Source: Tubulanus polymorphus (Eukaryota > Nemertea > Palaeonemertea > Tubulaniformes > Tubulanidae). From it: 64,000 bases of DNA. Numbering within the stretch: position 1 is the stretch's first letter; every line of letters begins with the position of its first letter. The DNA lies in assembly GCF_964204645.1 (NCBI RefSeq), contig NC_134027.1, positions 21,626,485 through 21,690,484 on the forward strand. Direction: 5' to 3'. A program made the translations under genes and the position numbers. The notes beneath the pieces are model-generated. The model had not been told where the DNA came from and made no database searches. It worked only from the letters and a program-made list of their open reading frames with translations. Below are positions 1 through 9,790 of this stretch, in pieces.

Positions 1-204
1 AAATTAACATCTGTGGCATTTCCTTGTTCGTCCTTTTTTTGGTCTTTCAACTCATAAAAATAATTTCTAACTCTTCCGCTTAAGCACATCGGAAAAGCCG
101 CTACAGCCTTCGTCTTCGTCTGAGTTACCCGAAAATGTGTCATCTGGTTTGAACGGTAGCTTGTCAGAAATAAAACCAATTCTTCTTGTACCTAGATACT
201 AGAA
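1..204. other. no gene seen
   Basis: This AT-rich leader lies before the start of duplicated block A. I see no open frame, repeat or terminal motif that I can name. Confidence 0.5.
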
Positions 205-659
205 ATTGTGGTTGACGGATCCGTTATTCAACTTATGGAAGACGAAAGTAATAAGTCTAAAAACTAACTCTGATAATGCCAGAGGTAGAAATGGTAGGTG
301 AAAATGTGCAGAGAATTAGGCCTAAGGAAAGATGAGAATTTGTTAAAATTGGACATTATATTCTCATTCACATTAGATTTCACATTGTAAATGCACATGT
401 TTAGATATAACATGTTTCTAGGTAATAGAAATTTAGAAGTGAATCAGCAATTCATAGCGAAAGAAAGAACAAAATTGGACGCAATAATCTAACACTAGAT
501 GATACATAGATACTACATACTAGATTATTGGACAGCAACTGTAAAGTTGTTAAACTAAAAGTATTTATTTCCGCATCACAGGGAACTTATTTTGAGATAA
601 AAACATTATAATTTATGGTTTGTTTTTTTTATTTATTGCTTTGCAACATCAGATGCGGT

Positions 660-1314
660 AATGAACAAATAGGAATTCAAGAAACAGATAAACATGACGT
701 TCGGTCATCTTTCGATATCTCTGAGTGACCACAAGTTGGCAAGATTTCAGTACATCAAACGGGCTTCTGTCGGTATACAAAAGAAAGATACAGCGCCAGT
801 GGTCAAGAAGTTCAGGGAGATATGGACTCTCGACAAAAACACATCTTTTGACCAAAAAGGCAACTATTATCAAAACCACTCAAGAATGTATGGGTGTCAA
901 ATGTTCATGAGGGCCCGGGAATTGCAAAGAATGAAATCATGCCAGATGAATGGACGGCCAGGGTTGGAAGCGCTGAAGAACCTGATAGAACTTCTCGATG
1001 ATGTGATGGAGCATAACTTCCCATCAACTGTGTTCGCCATCAGTGCTGGTATTATGTCTGTTCATTATGAAAGTATTGTCCATCATTACAGCGGGTGCCC
1101 GATCACAATGTGCTTTGGCCCACCAGGCACATGTATAGCTCTCAGCCTTAAAGCGTTGTTAGGGCTAATGAGAAGAGAAGGCCATCTTTATACACGTGGT
1201 ACGAAGGGCAAATTCCTCCAAATTCTTGGCCAAAGTTATATGCCACTAGTTTTAGATGATCCTAACTTATCAAAAGAATTGGCCAAATTAACCCATAGAC
1301 TTATACAATGGTAG
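660..1314 (+). pseudogene. P-loop ATPase-like unit with N-terminal exon (decayed)
   Basis: I do not recognise the family. An acceptor-like sequence ending CATCAG at about 654 precedes a frame that reads for about 75 codons and then shifts near 880. The downstream part (about 960-1300) ends in a module shared by at least nine units in this window: a GGCPIT segment, a Walker-A-like GPPG stretch, a block like YTRGTKGKFL, and a Walker-B-like LVLDDP. Here the Walker A reads GPPGTCIA, so the key Lys is lost. The first codons carry AAATAG (stop) where copy 2 at 21531 has AAAAAG. It is a dead gene copy or transposon fragment. Confidence 0.5.
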
Positions 1315-1479
1315 CAAACCTGCCTGGCTTCTGAGAACCCTCCCAACACACACCACATACTAATTGATTGGAATCTTTTCAGAAGAAATGGATACCAAAG
1401 CCCTGGCGCAACAGTCCACCAATGAAAACCAGTTCGGACCAAGAGTTCTTTTTAAGACTGTCAGGTGTTTGGACCAAGA

Positions 1480-2115
1480 GTTCTTTTCAAGACTGTCAGG
1501 TTGGAGATGGTATTCTACAATGGATCTAAAAACTGGCTTTTATCAAATCAATCAAAGAATCAGATTGTGTGTCCTTAAGGATCATATCAGTATGTAAGGA
1601 TGGCACAGGGACACACTAATTCTCCAGCAACTTTTCAGAAATTAATTGAGATATATCCGCGCTCCGCCAACTTACGTCAAGTATTGGCATTTCTATATAC
1701 TTAAATCTTTTATTCGAAGACACTAAATGAGCATCTAGATAAGACTTTTTCGCATGTACTCTAATATGGCCTTAAACTCAGTTTAGACGAATGTCAGTTT
1801 TTTAGAAGTCAGTGTCGTATTTAGGTCATGTGCTTAGTGAGAAGTGTATAAAAGTACATGTCCTAAAATGATCGAAGCGGTAGACGTGGCCCGTCGCTCA
1901 TCATCAAAAAGGTAAAGATGTGGCTTTGTTTTGCATCATACTATCAGAGAATTATTGATTCTCCTTTGCAAGCACTAATAAAAGGTTGTCATTGACTAAT
2001 CATCGTCATTGTTAGGTAATCCTGTTAACATTGTTGCAAAAAATCTAAAAGCCAACATCAATACTGTAGATTCAGTGAAGTGGCAAACACTTTTAGAGTA
2101 GCATTTTGAGGAAGG
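1480..2115 (+). pseudogene. Ty3/Gypsy reverse transcriptase relic
   Basis: Across several frames the stretch reads as the Gypsy RT core. STMDLKTGFYQI (about 1513-1550) is followed by RMAQGHTNSPATFQKLI (about 1596-1650), then the LSLDECQFF block near 1780 and the YLGHVLSE-like segment near 1818-1840. Stops and frameshifts are frequent, and no protease, RNase H or integrase is adjacent. The sequence also occurs in block A copy 2 (22371-22990) with mostly the same lesions. A short internal duplication, rxVLFKTVRCLDQEFFSRLSG-like, occurs just upstream. Confidence 0.75.
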
Positions 2116-2439
2116 AAATGATAGTAGAGATAGCTTTTTCAATACTGTTTACATTGATTGGAGGCAGACTATATATCATTTCTGAACACTTTAAAATCGA
2201 TGACATGTATACTAAGCATAGCGGTAGACATGCATGCAAGGTAAGCAGGAGTGAATTTAAATTCAAGTTATGGTGTCCTCGTCGTAGTCAGGGTAGACAT
2301 TCTACGAAGGCAGTATTGTACGAGTTTGACGAAAGGAACGAGGCAAGATGTGAAGTAGCTAGGTTATCAGGACACGGGAACAGACACCATAAGAGCTGCC
2401 GAGTACGTGGCACTTCTATGTTGATGAACGGGACCTCAG

Positions 2440-2960
2440 CATGTATATCAGAGAATTATCAACCTTGTAATATAGATATCCAAAATCTCGAATTGTTGAA
2501 ATAGGCAGAAAAAAAAGTTAACCTTGCAATATAGATATCCAAAATCTAGATGTATTAAAATAGGCAGATGAAAAAAGCTAACCTTGTAATATAGATATAC
2601 CAGATATCCAGATGTATAAACTATTAATCAGGAGCAGCTGAGACAATGCATATCTTATAAACACTTATTCAGGAGCAGCACAGACAATGCGTATCTTATA
2701 AACACTTATTCAGGAGCAGCAGAGACAATGCGTATCGTATAAACACTTATTCAGCAGCAGCAGAGACAATGTGTATCTTATAAACACTTATTCAAATAGG
2801 CAGAAAAAAGTTAACCTTGTAATATAGATATCCAAATCTAGATGTATGCAAATAGGCAGACAAAAAATTAACCTTGTAATATAGATATCCAAAATCGAGA
2901 TGTATTCAAATAGGCAGAAAAAAAGTTAACCTTGTAATATAGATATCTAAAATCAACAAA
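2440..2960. repeat. Compound minisatellite, two interleaved units
   Basis: Unit 1 (about 56 bp) contains TTAACCTTGTAATATAGATA followed by TCCAAAATC and AGGCAGA. It occurs about twice before and three times after a block of unit 2. Unit 2 (about 41 bp) contains CACTTATTCAGGAGCAGC followed by GACAATG and is present about four times at 2620-2795. The copy at 23338-23800 has about three unit-2 repeats. No protein-coding role is apparent. Confidence 0.85.
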
Positions 2961-3736
2961 ACAACCGAAGCCATGTCTGCCTGCAAATGCGATAAAAAAT
3001 GCATATTTGGTTGTGATATCACTGTCCAGTCCAACAAATCCGATCCACATAAAATAATTGTAAAGGAGAACAAATAATTCATTTTTGTGGAGACAAAAAC
3101 TGCAGAAACTTTGATGAAATTGCATGGTGGGCTGACTGACTTCACCCTAGCATCATCTCGTAGTTTTTGAAACCAACATCAAGGGTTGATGGAGTAGCCA
3201 TTTCTGATGGTTGCTCAGCTGTGATGAAGGTCCTAAGGCCACGTGAGACACGCCGTATCTGCTTCACTGTTCAGGATACAAGGGATAAATTCAATAAAAT
3301 ACCATGTGTCCACGCAATTGAATAACTTTTGGCATGGTTTTATGTTGTCATGACAAGCAGATGCATTCACCAATTTTTGCAAAGTCAGCTTGCAATCATT
3401 ATTGCTTGGATTGTCGATAATTAACATGTGTATTAACTTAAGCTGATTCATCTTATCCTACCACACGATTCAATATGTCCGGAAACCATTTATTACTAAA
3501 CGGAAACACCATGTAAGAGTTGGTGTACGTGGGTTAACCACAATCTATAGCCACTGCACATGCGCATATAATGTTAATCTGACTTTTTGGTGTGAAATAA
3601 TCTTTAGTATTAGTTTGCAATTCAAGCGTTCGGATTGTGTTGATCTACTCTCAGGCTGACTCTGATCCTTTTCTACTTAAGGCGTATTTTTTAATGAGGT
3701 AGATAGCATTATAGTCTTTGGAGTAGGATATTTTCC

Positions 3737-3812
3737 GGGATCCATCAATTTCAATCAGTATTCAGCGGGATCATCAATTTCAATCAGTATTCAGCGGGAT
3801 CAATCATTATTC
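3737..3812. repeat. Short tandem repeat, about 28-bp unit
   Basis: About two and a half copies of a unit containing ATCAATTTCAATCAGTATTC and then AGCGGG lie in tandem. The array is also present in block A copy 2 at about 24576-24650. Confidence 0.8.
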
Positions 3813-4142
3813 ACAATCTTGAGTGGGAAACTGTTGTTCTCTTTTTGGGATGAGTTATTGCCGTATTCTCAGAACCCAATGGTTGGGATGCAGGTATGCA
3901 GTATCAGCTGATTATCCTTTTTTGGCATGGTACTATGTTTTGTATCAGTACATTTCAGTAACTCTATTTCTGAGTGCTACTTAGATTTCTCCGAATTTCA
4001 AGGGCATGTGACATCCTGTTAGAGTGGGGCGAGGGAGTTGTTTTCTGGATCTTGCAACGGCAGCAGGGGTTGCCACACAGCTTCCCGTAATTCTAGTTTT
4101 ATTCCCATTAAAGGATTAAATGATTCTTTATCGCTGTAAAAC

Positions 4143-4660
4143 AAGTCATTGAAGCTTTGAGGAACATAATGGGGCAAAACTTCTATGCTGCCCTGTTAGT
4201 GATGTGCCGGGGTATTTTGGGCACCCATTACAGCTCTGTTGATGACTTTGGTGGGTATTGGATTACCATACGGATGGACCCCCTGGCACCGGGAAAACCC
4301 TTAGCGTAAGGTTTTTTCTAATCGCTCGTTGGTCGTGCTGAGAAATTTTACAGCCGGGGCACAAAAGAAAAACTTTTGGAATTGTTGTCTCAGAAGGAAA
4401 TTCTGATCGTATTGGACGACCCTTAACTCACAAAGGAGCTAGGTGAGATGAACGTTGATCTTTTTAACAGGCCACAGAATTGTACGTTATCGAGAGGTGT
4501 GCAGCAACCGAAAACAATGCTTGTAGTTGCGAGTAATTTTGGAATCAGCAGAGAAACGAAGGTAAGACATGTCGCTGAATGGTATCTTTTCCCCGGGAGT
4601 GAAGGACCTGGGGTCGCTGAAAGCTTGCTTGCTGTGGGATCTGAAAACCAGCTCAAGTAA
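4143..4660 (+). pseudogene. P-loop ATPase-like unit 2 (decayed)
   Basis: The unit reads IEALRNIMGQNFY at about 4150, then GILGTHYSSVDDFGG, then a damaged Walker A in which small indels shift the frame (about 4262-4305). After that come the RAEKFYS/GTKEKL block, ILIVLDDP (about 4405), ELGEMNVDLFNRPQN, a TLSRGVQQPKTMLVVASNFG stretch that could be a sensor-1-like strand, and an exon-end GT donor (GGTAAGACATG at 4560). A 60-bp segment starting ATCTTTTCCCCGGGAG follows and recurs at 26127. This unit is absent from block A copy 2. Confidence 0.5.
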
Positions 4661-4672
4661 ACTTATTTTAAA

Positions 4673-5378
4673 AAAGTCATTGAAGCTTTGAGGAACATAT
4701 TGGGGCAAAACTTCTACGTTTCCCTGTTAGTGATGTGCTGGGGTATTTTGGGCACCCATTACAGCTCTGTTGATGGGTTTGGTGGGTGTCCAATTACCAT
4801 AGCGGATGGGCCCCCTGGCAACGGGAAAACCTTAAGCAAAAGATTTTTCTTATCGCTCGTTGGTCGTGCTGAGAAATTCTACAGCCGGGTACGAAGGAGA
4901 AGCTTCTAAAATTGAAATTCCAATCGTCCTAGATCACCCAAAACCAACCAAAGAATTAGACGAGATGATTGTTCAATTGCATGATGTCAAGAGGAATTCA
5001 ACCACCCAAAACAACACTTGTTGTTGCCAGTCATTTTAGATTTAGTGGAAAGAGAAGGTAAGAAATATATCACTGAATGGTCTGATGGGTGCAATTCGAA
5101 TTCCCTTAATAGCAATATTTTAATTTGTTCAAGATAAATTTTTGTTTTTTTCAGTTATTGATATCACCAACCAAAACTTGGGAAATCCTGGTGAGTTTGC
5201 GGGAACCATGAGGGATCCCAAGCCACTTCCTTGGACTATCCCAGAAAATCTGAAGGAACCATTGTGGGACTTACTCCCCAAGACAACTCTAGTCCGTTGT
5301 ACCCCATTGCGGATGATACCTCAGAAGTTTCATCCATTTTGGGCTATGGAACTTGAAGAATTTGAAAATGTAGCATAG
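4673..5378 (+). pseudogene. P-loop ATPase-like unit 3 with intact Walker A and downstream exon
   Basis: This is the best-preserved P loop in the window. GPPGNGKT is encoded at 4808-4831, preceded by GGCPIT and followed by FFLSLVGRAEKFYSR. A deletion shortly after 4905 shifts the frame; DDP-like and VVASHF-like blocks follow out of frame to about 5060. A GT donor (GGTAAGAAATAT, about 5057) and an acceptor (TTTTTTTCAG, ending 5154) bound an intron of about 95 bp. The second exon (5155-5378) encodes VIDITNQNLGNPGEFAGT and a proline-rich tail, and ends in a stop. A matching exon lies at 25566-25789. The ATPase assignment is inferred from motifs; the family is unknown to me. Confidence 0.55.
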
Positions 5379-5394
5379 CTTTTTTTCTGGAAAA

Positions 5395-5693
5395 CCCTAA
5401 GCGTAAGGTTTTTTCCTATCGCTCGTTGGTTGTTCTGAGAAATTCTACAGCCGGGGCACAAAAGAAAAACTTTTGGAATTGTTGTCGTAGAAGGAAATTC
5501 TGATCGTATTGGACGACCCTAAACTCACAAAGGAGCTAGGTGAGATGAACGTTGATCTTTTTAACAGGCCACAGAATTGTACGTTATCGAGAGGTGTGCA
5601 GCAACCGAAAACAATGCTTGTAGTTGTGAGTGATTTTGGAATCAGCGGAGAAACGAAGGTAAGACATGTCGCTGAATGGTCTGATTGCTGCTA
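5395..5693 (+). pseudogene. P-loop ATPase-like unit 4 (3' part only)
   Basis: This partial unit starts just after the P loop (the FFLSLV / RAEKFYS region) and continues through LDDPKLTKELGEMNVDL, the RGVQQPKTMLVV strand and the GETK|GTAAGACATG donor. It is almost identical to the matching parts of units 2 and 5 and to the unit at 25795-26104, so it was duplicated recently. Confidence 0.5.
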
Positions 5694-5740
5694 AAATGAT
5701 AAATTTAATATCTTTTGGAGCTGGAACCATAAGCTCTGCA

Positions 5741-6307
5741 TCATTATTTGATTTAGTAGTTTCATTCTGAAAAGTTCGTGATTCATGTTTCATCGCTCAT
5801 GTATGGAGCCTGATAAGGAGCATCGAGATATTTCTTGATAAAAAAATGATTAAAAAAAAACTAGATTTCCATCGAAAAACAATTAAATGAAAATAGTTTG
5901 ATATGAAAAAGAAGTAGTGGATATTGATAAAAAATTAGCATTGAATAAAAAATTCGCTCTAAAAATCTTGAAAATTAATTCATTTTTCATAGGGGAATTA
6001 TTTCACTTATGAATATTTGGATTGACCATTTCATTTTGATGAAAAAATTATTTTCTGCCAAGAAATATCTTATGGCACTTGATCAGCCACTACTCGTGAG
6101 CTATCATCATGTACTGGAACATTAAAGTACTTTTTTTAGAAACCAATTGTATCTACTTCATGGATCTATCTCATTCAGATATTATTCAGAGCGATCATAA
6201 TTCCATTCGAGGAGCCTGCTCTATTGCCGAATGAGGCATTCGACTGCCTCGAGGTGTTTGACAATGCCTCCTCGTACATAGGTAGGTTTTTAAAAGAAAA
6301 TTAGTCG
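5741..6307. other. no gene seen (AT-rich)
   Basis: This is AT-rich sequence with runs of A and short open stretches only. I see nothing I can name between ATPase-like units 4 and 5. Confidence 0.5.
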
Positions 6308-6549
6308 TATTGGACGACCCTTAACTCACAAAGGAGCTAGGTGAAATGAACGTTGATCTTTTTAACAGGCCACAGAATTGTACGTTATCGAGAGGTGTGC
6401 AGCAACCGAAAACAATGCTTGTAGTTGCGAGCAATTTTGGAATCAGCGGAGAAACGAAGGTAAGACATGTCGCTAAATTTGATTTCGAATTGTTCAAATT
6501 CGAGAATCAAAAGTATTTAAACGGATTGATTTACGGGAAATTATGGTGA
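6308..6549 (+). pseudogene. P-loop ATPase-like unit 5 (fragment)
   Basis: The fragment covers the block from LDDP through ELGEMNVDLFNRPQN and RGVQQPKTMLVVASNFG to the GETK|GTAAGACATG donor, then runs into unrelated AT-rich DNA. It lacks the P loop. Confidence 0.5.
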
Positions 6550-7500
6550 CATTCCGGAATTGGATTTAAGCTACTTTTATTTTGCCGATGTATGTGGATT
6601 GGTGAGCAATGTGGTTTGGTTTGGTTTATTTCTTGTGTATTGGCTGTTGAGAATGATTTGGTAACTTGGTAATCGTGATGCAGATGGAAAATTTGAAAGA
6701 GAATTTATTGTGTTAAGTGAAAAAAAAAAACAAACTGACTGACATTAACGAATTTGGATGAAGTGGGTGTAAAGAAACTGTGTTAAATTAACATTAATTG
6801 GACATTAAGTTATCATTGATTGGTGTAAATTCGGTACGGACAACCAACTAGCAAGTCGTATGATAAAATCTTTTTAGGAAAACTACTTAATACATATGAG
6901 TAATAAGTCAGTGAGCTCACTTAATTGAATTTAGGCAATATTTGGTCTGATTAATATTAATTATATTATCTTGTAACTGTATATTCATTTTATAGAAAAT
7001 ATAATTGTACTATTTTTATATGAATAGTTCTGCGTTTAGTCAAGTTCAGTTCATGTATTTCTTTCTGACATTTGTTCCCAAACCCACCGTGGCAATTTCG
7101 GTTTTCTTTTAATCCTGTGTAGCAAGTGGGTATTTTTAGGTGTTTTGCAAATTGAAAAAATACATACAAAATTTTAAGAAAACACGTGATTTCGTATCTT
7201 GGTGCGTCGCTTAAATTCAAGAGTACACCCACAATCGTCAAGGTGGAGGGAATTCCGGCTAACTGCCCGCATGCAGTTGTGAATAAAGTTTTTGAGCCAT
7301 ATGGCTAAATCATAACCGACTCATACCATCCGACAATCGGCAAAACTGATTTTCGAAACTGAGAGAAGCAGTTTTAGAGATCATACTGATATCTCCGATA
7401 CAAAGGAACCCAAAATACGCTCAGGTGTCTGTACCATTCTTACTGACGGTCTATCAATACGTATAGCACTGTCCGTTTGATTGAGATACATTCACAGACC
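6550..7500. other. no gene seen
   Basis: Only short spurious frames occur here. I find no repeat boundary or RNA gene signature. Confidence 0.45.
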
Positions 7501-7559
7501 TAACTATGCACTGTATATTAGAAACACAAAACTGCTCCCAGTGTAAAAAATTTAGGCAA

Positions 7560-7990
7560 ATTCAGCACCAGATGTGAAGTACCAGCTGCACACCCCTTGA
7601 TGAAACAGAATTTGTCCGCCAAATGCTGACTACATATATCACCATCTAATCAAGTGTACACTTGCTAACCCAGCAATGCAATAGGTCAGCGTCATAATTC
7701 CAATCGGTGTCAAATGAAATCAAGCTTTTGATGCCCATAAAATTGTCTGTGTCCTCCCGCTCAAAGCGAGGCCTATGAAATTTTTAGGGTAGCATAAGCA
7801 AAAGCTTGTTTGGAATGTCGACTGAAGACGAAGTAAATGAGATACGGGGCCACATTCAGAAACTTGAAAACTTTGCCAAATTGACACAAAATGAACTTAC
7901 TCGACAAGGTAACGAAATGTCTTCGTTCATGAATCTTACCTCGGCTCGCTTCAAATAGTCATGGTAGCCATTGGAAATAATGATAATCTA
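7560..7990 (+). pseudogene. Retroelement envelope/fusion-protein-like relic
   Basis: A basic furin-type site (RSKR, 7759-7770) is followed directly by a glycine-led hydrophobic stretch and then a heptad-like helical segment (about 7820-7960). This layout is known from the fusion proteins of env-bearing Gypsy-type (errantivirus) retroelements and baculovirus F proteins. Stops interrupt the frame just after the cleavage-like site and near 7957, and no receptor-binding or transmembrane part can be read. It is dead. It lies upstream of the integrase tail at 8130, the reverse of the usual pol-env order, so the two pieces may come from different insertions. Confidence 0.45.
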
Positions 7991-8129
7991 ATATCAAATC
8001 TCCAGACCAATGTTGTGAAACTCTCAGTTATCTTTGTGAAACTTGACACGAATTTCAGTCATCGAATACATCAATGACGTAATTACTAAACCAACAGAAG
8101 CACGTAAACTGGGACAAACTGAATCCGGA

Positions 8130-8581
8130 GAAAACTCAACAGAAGACAAAAGAAGAACACGACAAGCAATATAAGGCCATCGAACTACCGTATGCGGAGG
8201 GTGACTAAGTTTGGCTCCATAATTCAAGAAACATTGAGGGCCTAGCGAAGAAACTCCTACACCCGTATCGTGGTCCATACATCGTCACCAAGAAGTTATC
8301 ACCTGTTAACTATATACTCAAAACATAGGCAAGATGAGTATCGCGAGCCCCAGTCCATGCAAACAGAACAAAGATCTATATTCATCCAAGACAGATCCCT
8401 AGATCTGTCAGATGATGACGACGGTGCGCAAACAAATCAAATTGGTGAGGTAGACCAGACCTTCCCCGACAACGCCCAGACTGATCACAGAGAGAATGAC
8501 GAAAGCTATTCCGTTGAGGTATTGTCGAAATCACGGAAGCGAAGTAATAAACGGCAATATTTAGTCAAGTGGCTCAGTTAG
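8130..8581 (+). pseudogene. Ty3/Gypsy integrase C-terminus with chromodomain (relic)
   Basis: The reading gives EEHDKQYK near 8150, then a GD-stop-VWLHN segment at about 8200, LAKKLLHPYRGPYIVTKKLS (about 8246-8305) and finally VEVLSKSRKRSNKRQYLVKW (about 8514-8575), typical of a chromodomain strand that ends retroelement integrases. A stop replaces the Leu of the GDLVWL motif and frames change between segments. The catalytic core (DDE) is not present nearby. Confidence 0.7.
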
Positions 8582-8655
8582 ATTAATTAGTACATCTGAG
8601 CTGGAACCCTAAGTCATGCGTATGTTCTTTCTCTGTAGATATCTATGATTATAAA

Positions 8656-9040
8656 TTGTGTGACTTATATCAGGGTGACACTTGGCCAGGAATCTCACAG
8701 GTGCAGTACGAGAGAATTAGAAGTGATGTCTTAAACTGCAATTCCAAGATGACCAAAAACTCACCAAAGAATTGGACAACTGCTGAATTGAACATTGTCA
8801 ACAGGAGTTCAACAACCAAAAAAATTGCTAGTAATTTTGGAGTTAGTGGAGTAGGAAGGTAAAAAATATGTCGCTGATTGGTCTTATCTTAAGTTTGTTT
8901 AAGATTATTTTTCTGTTTTTTCAGTTATTGATATCACCAACCAAAGCTTGGGAAATCCTGAAGAGTTTGCAGGAACCATGTGGGATCCCAAGCCACTTCC
9001 TTGGACTATCCTAGAAAATCTGAATGAACCATGAATTGAT
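8656..9040 (+). pseudogene. P-loop ATPase-like unit 6 (3' exons)
   Basis: This is a divergent copy of the post-P-loop region, ending in IASNFGVSG then a GT donor (GGTAAAAAATATG, about 8858). An intron of about 65 bp ends in TTTTTTCAG (8923), and a second exon gives VIDITNQSLGNPEEFAGTM before a stop at about 9032. The same exon pair, intron position and GTAA donor recur in units 3 and 25074-25789, which shows that the units derive from an intron-containing genomic copy and not from spliced cDNA. Confidence 0.45.
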
Positions 9041-9479
9041 TTGGTGCAGATGGAAAGAAGTAGAGAGTGATGGAACTACCGCTAGATGTGTGTAGTGTCC
9101 ATGACGTGTTCAGTAAATTCTTGTGGTTAGGTGCGATACGGAACAAGACATTGAAAACAGTTGCTGAAGTTTCCGAAAAGGATATTCTGTGAGTTTGGTA
9201 ATCCACAAACCGACCACTGAATCGAATTTTAAGGGGAATTTGATACGTTTTAGTTCGCTAAGGCGTCCCCAATCTCAAGGAAAAGAAATGATCAAGTTTT
9301 GATTTAAAAATTGGGGAATTGTTTTTGTATTAAATATTTCAACAATGTTTTTACCTTTCTTTACTGTGGAAAGATCACAATGGGAGTTGGAAAAAGATAT
9401 AACGCTTTCTTCATTGGAGAGATGACAACACAAACTGGGTCGCACATATTCCTGAGCTTTAAAGAATAACTTTTTTCTG

Positions 9480-9790
9480 CACTATTAGTGTTTTGTGGAG
9501 GTATTTTGGGATCCCACTACAACTCTGTTGTTAATGAGTTTGGTGGGAGTCCATACCAGATGTCCATAAACCAAAAGAGTTGGACCCCTGGCACTGGGAA
9601 AACCTAAAACATTAGGTTTTATCATTAGGTATGAAGAAGCTACTAAAATTACTGTCTAAAGCCGAAATTCCAATCATCCTAGATGACCCAAAACTCACAA
9701 AGAATTGGACGAGATGATTGCTGAATTGTAAATGGTCAAGAGGAATCCAACGACCCAAAACAACACTGGTGGTGTTAGTGGTTAATATGG
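9480..9790 (+). pseudogene. P-loop ATPase-like unit 7 (decayed)
   Basis: VFCGGILGSHYNSV-like residues, then an NEFGGSPY block, a disrupted Walker A (PGTGKT at about 9591-9608, after a small insertion) and a DDPKLTK-like stretch can be read across frames. It is heavily broken. Confidence 0.4.

Larger units (their letters stand above)
205..5740. repeat. Block A, copy 1 of a large direct duplication
   Basis: The stretch aligns by eye, nearly base for base, with 21060-26115 (copy 2). Both contain, in order, an ATPase-like N-terminal exon, a P-loop exon, a Ty3/Gypsy RT relic, a compound minisatellite and further ATPase-like units. Copy 1 has about 540 bp extra (about 4316-4855), which looks like an additional ATPase-like unit gained or lost by unequal exchange. 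Copy 2 has about 100 bp extra near 24780-24880. Shared lesions, such as the dead RT frame, show that decay came before duplication. Confidence 0.85.

Noticed and set aside
1105-1135. Working Walker A in the first ATPase-like unit
   Set aside because: The motif reads GPPGTCIA (GPPGTRIA in copy 2), lacking the essential Lys-Thr/Ser pair; only 4808-4831 is intact.
2620-2795. CRISPR-like regular repeats
   Set aside because: The units are directly adjacent without unique spacers; this is a tandem minisatellite in a eukaryote.
2868-3145. Two overlapping minus-strand frames of about 80 codons, also at 23704-23984
   Set aside because: They start inside minisatellite DNA, have no motifs, and the duplicate copies carry a length change there without any sign of coding constraint.
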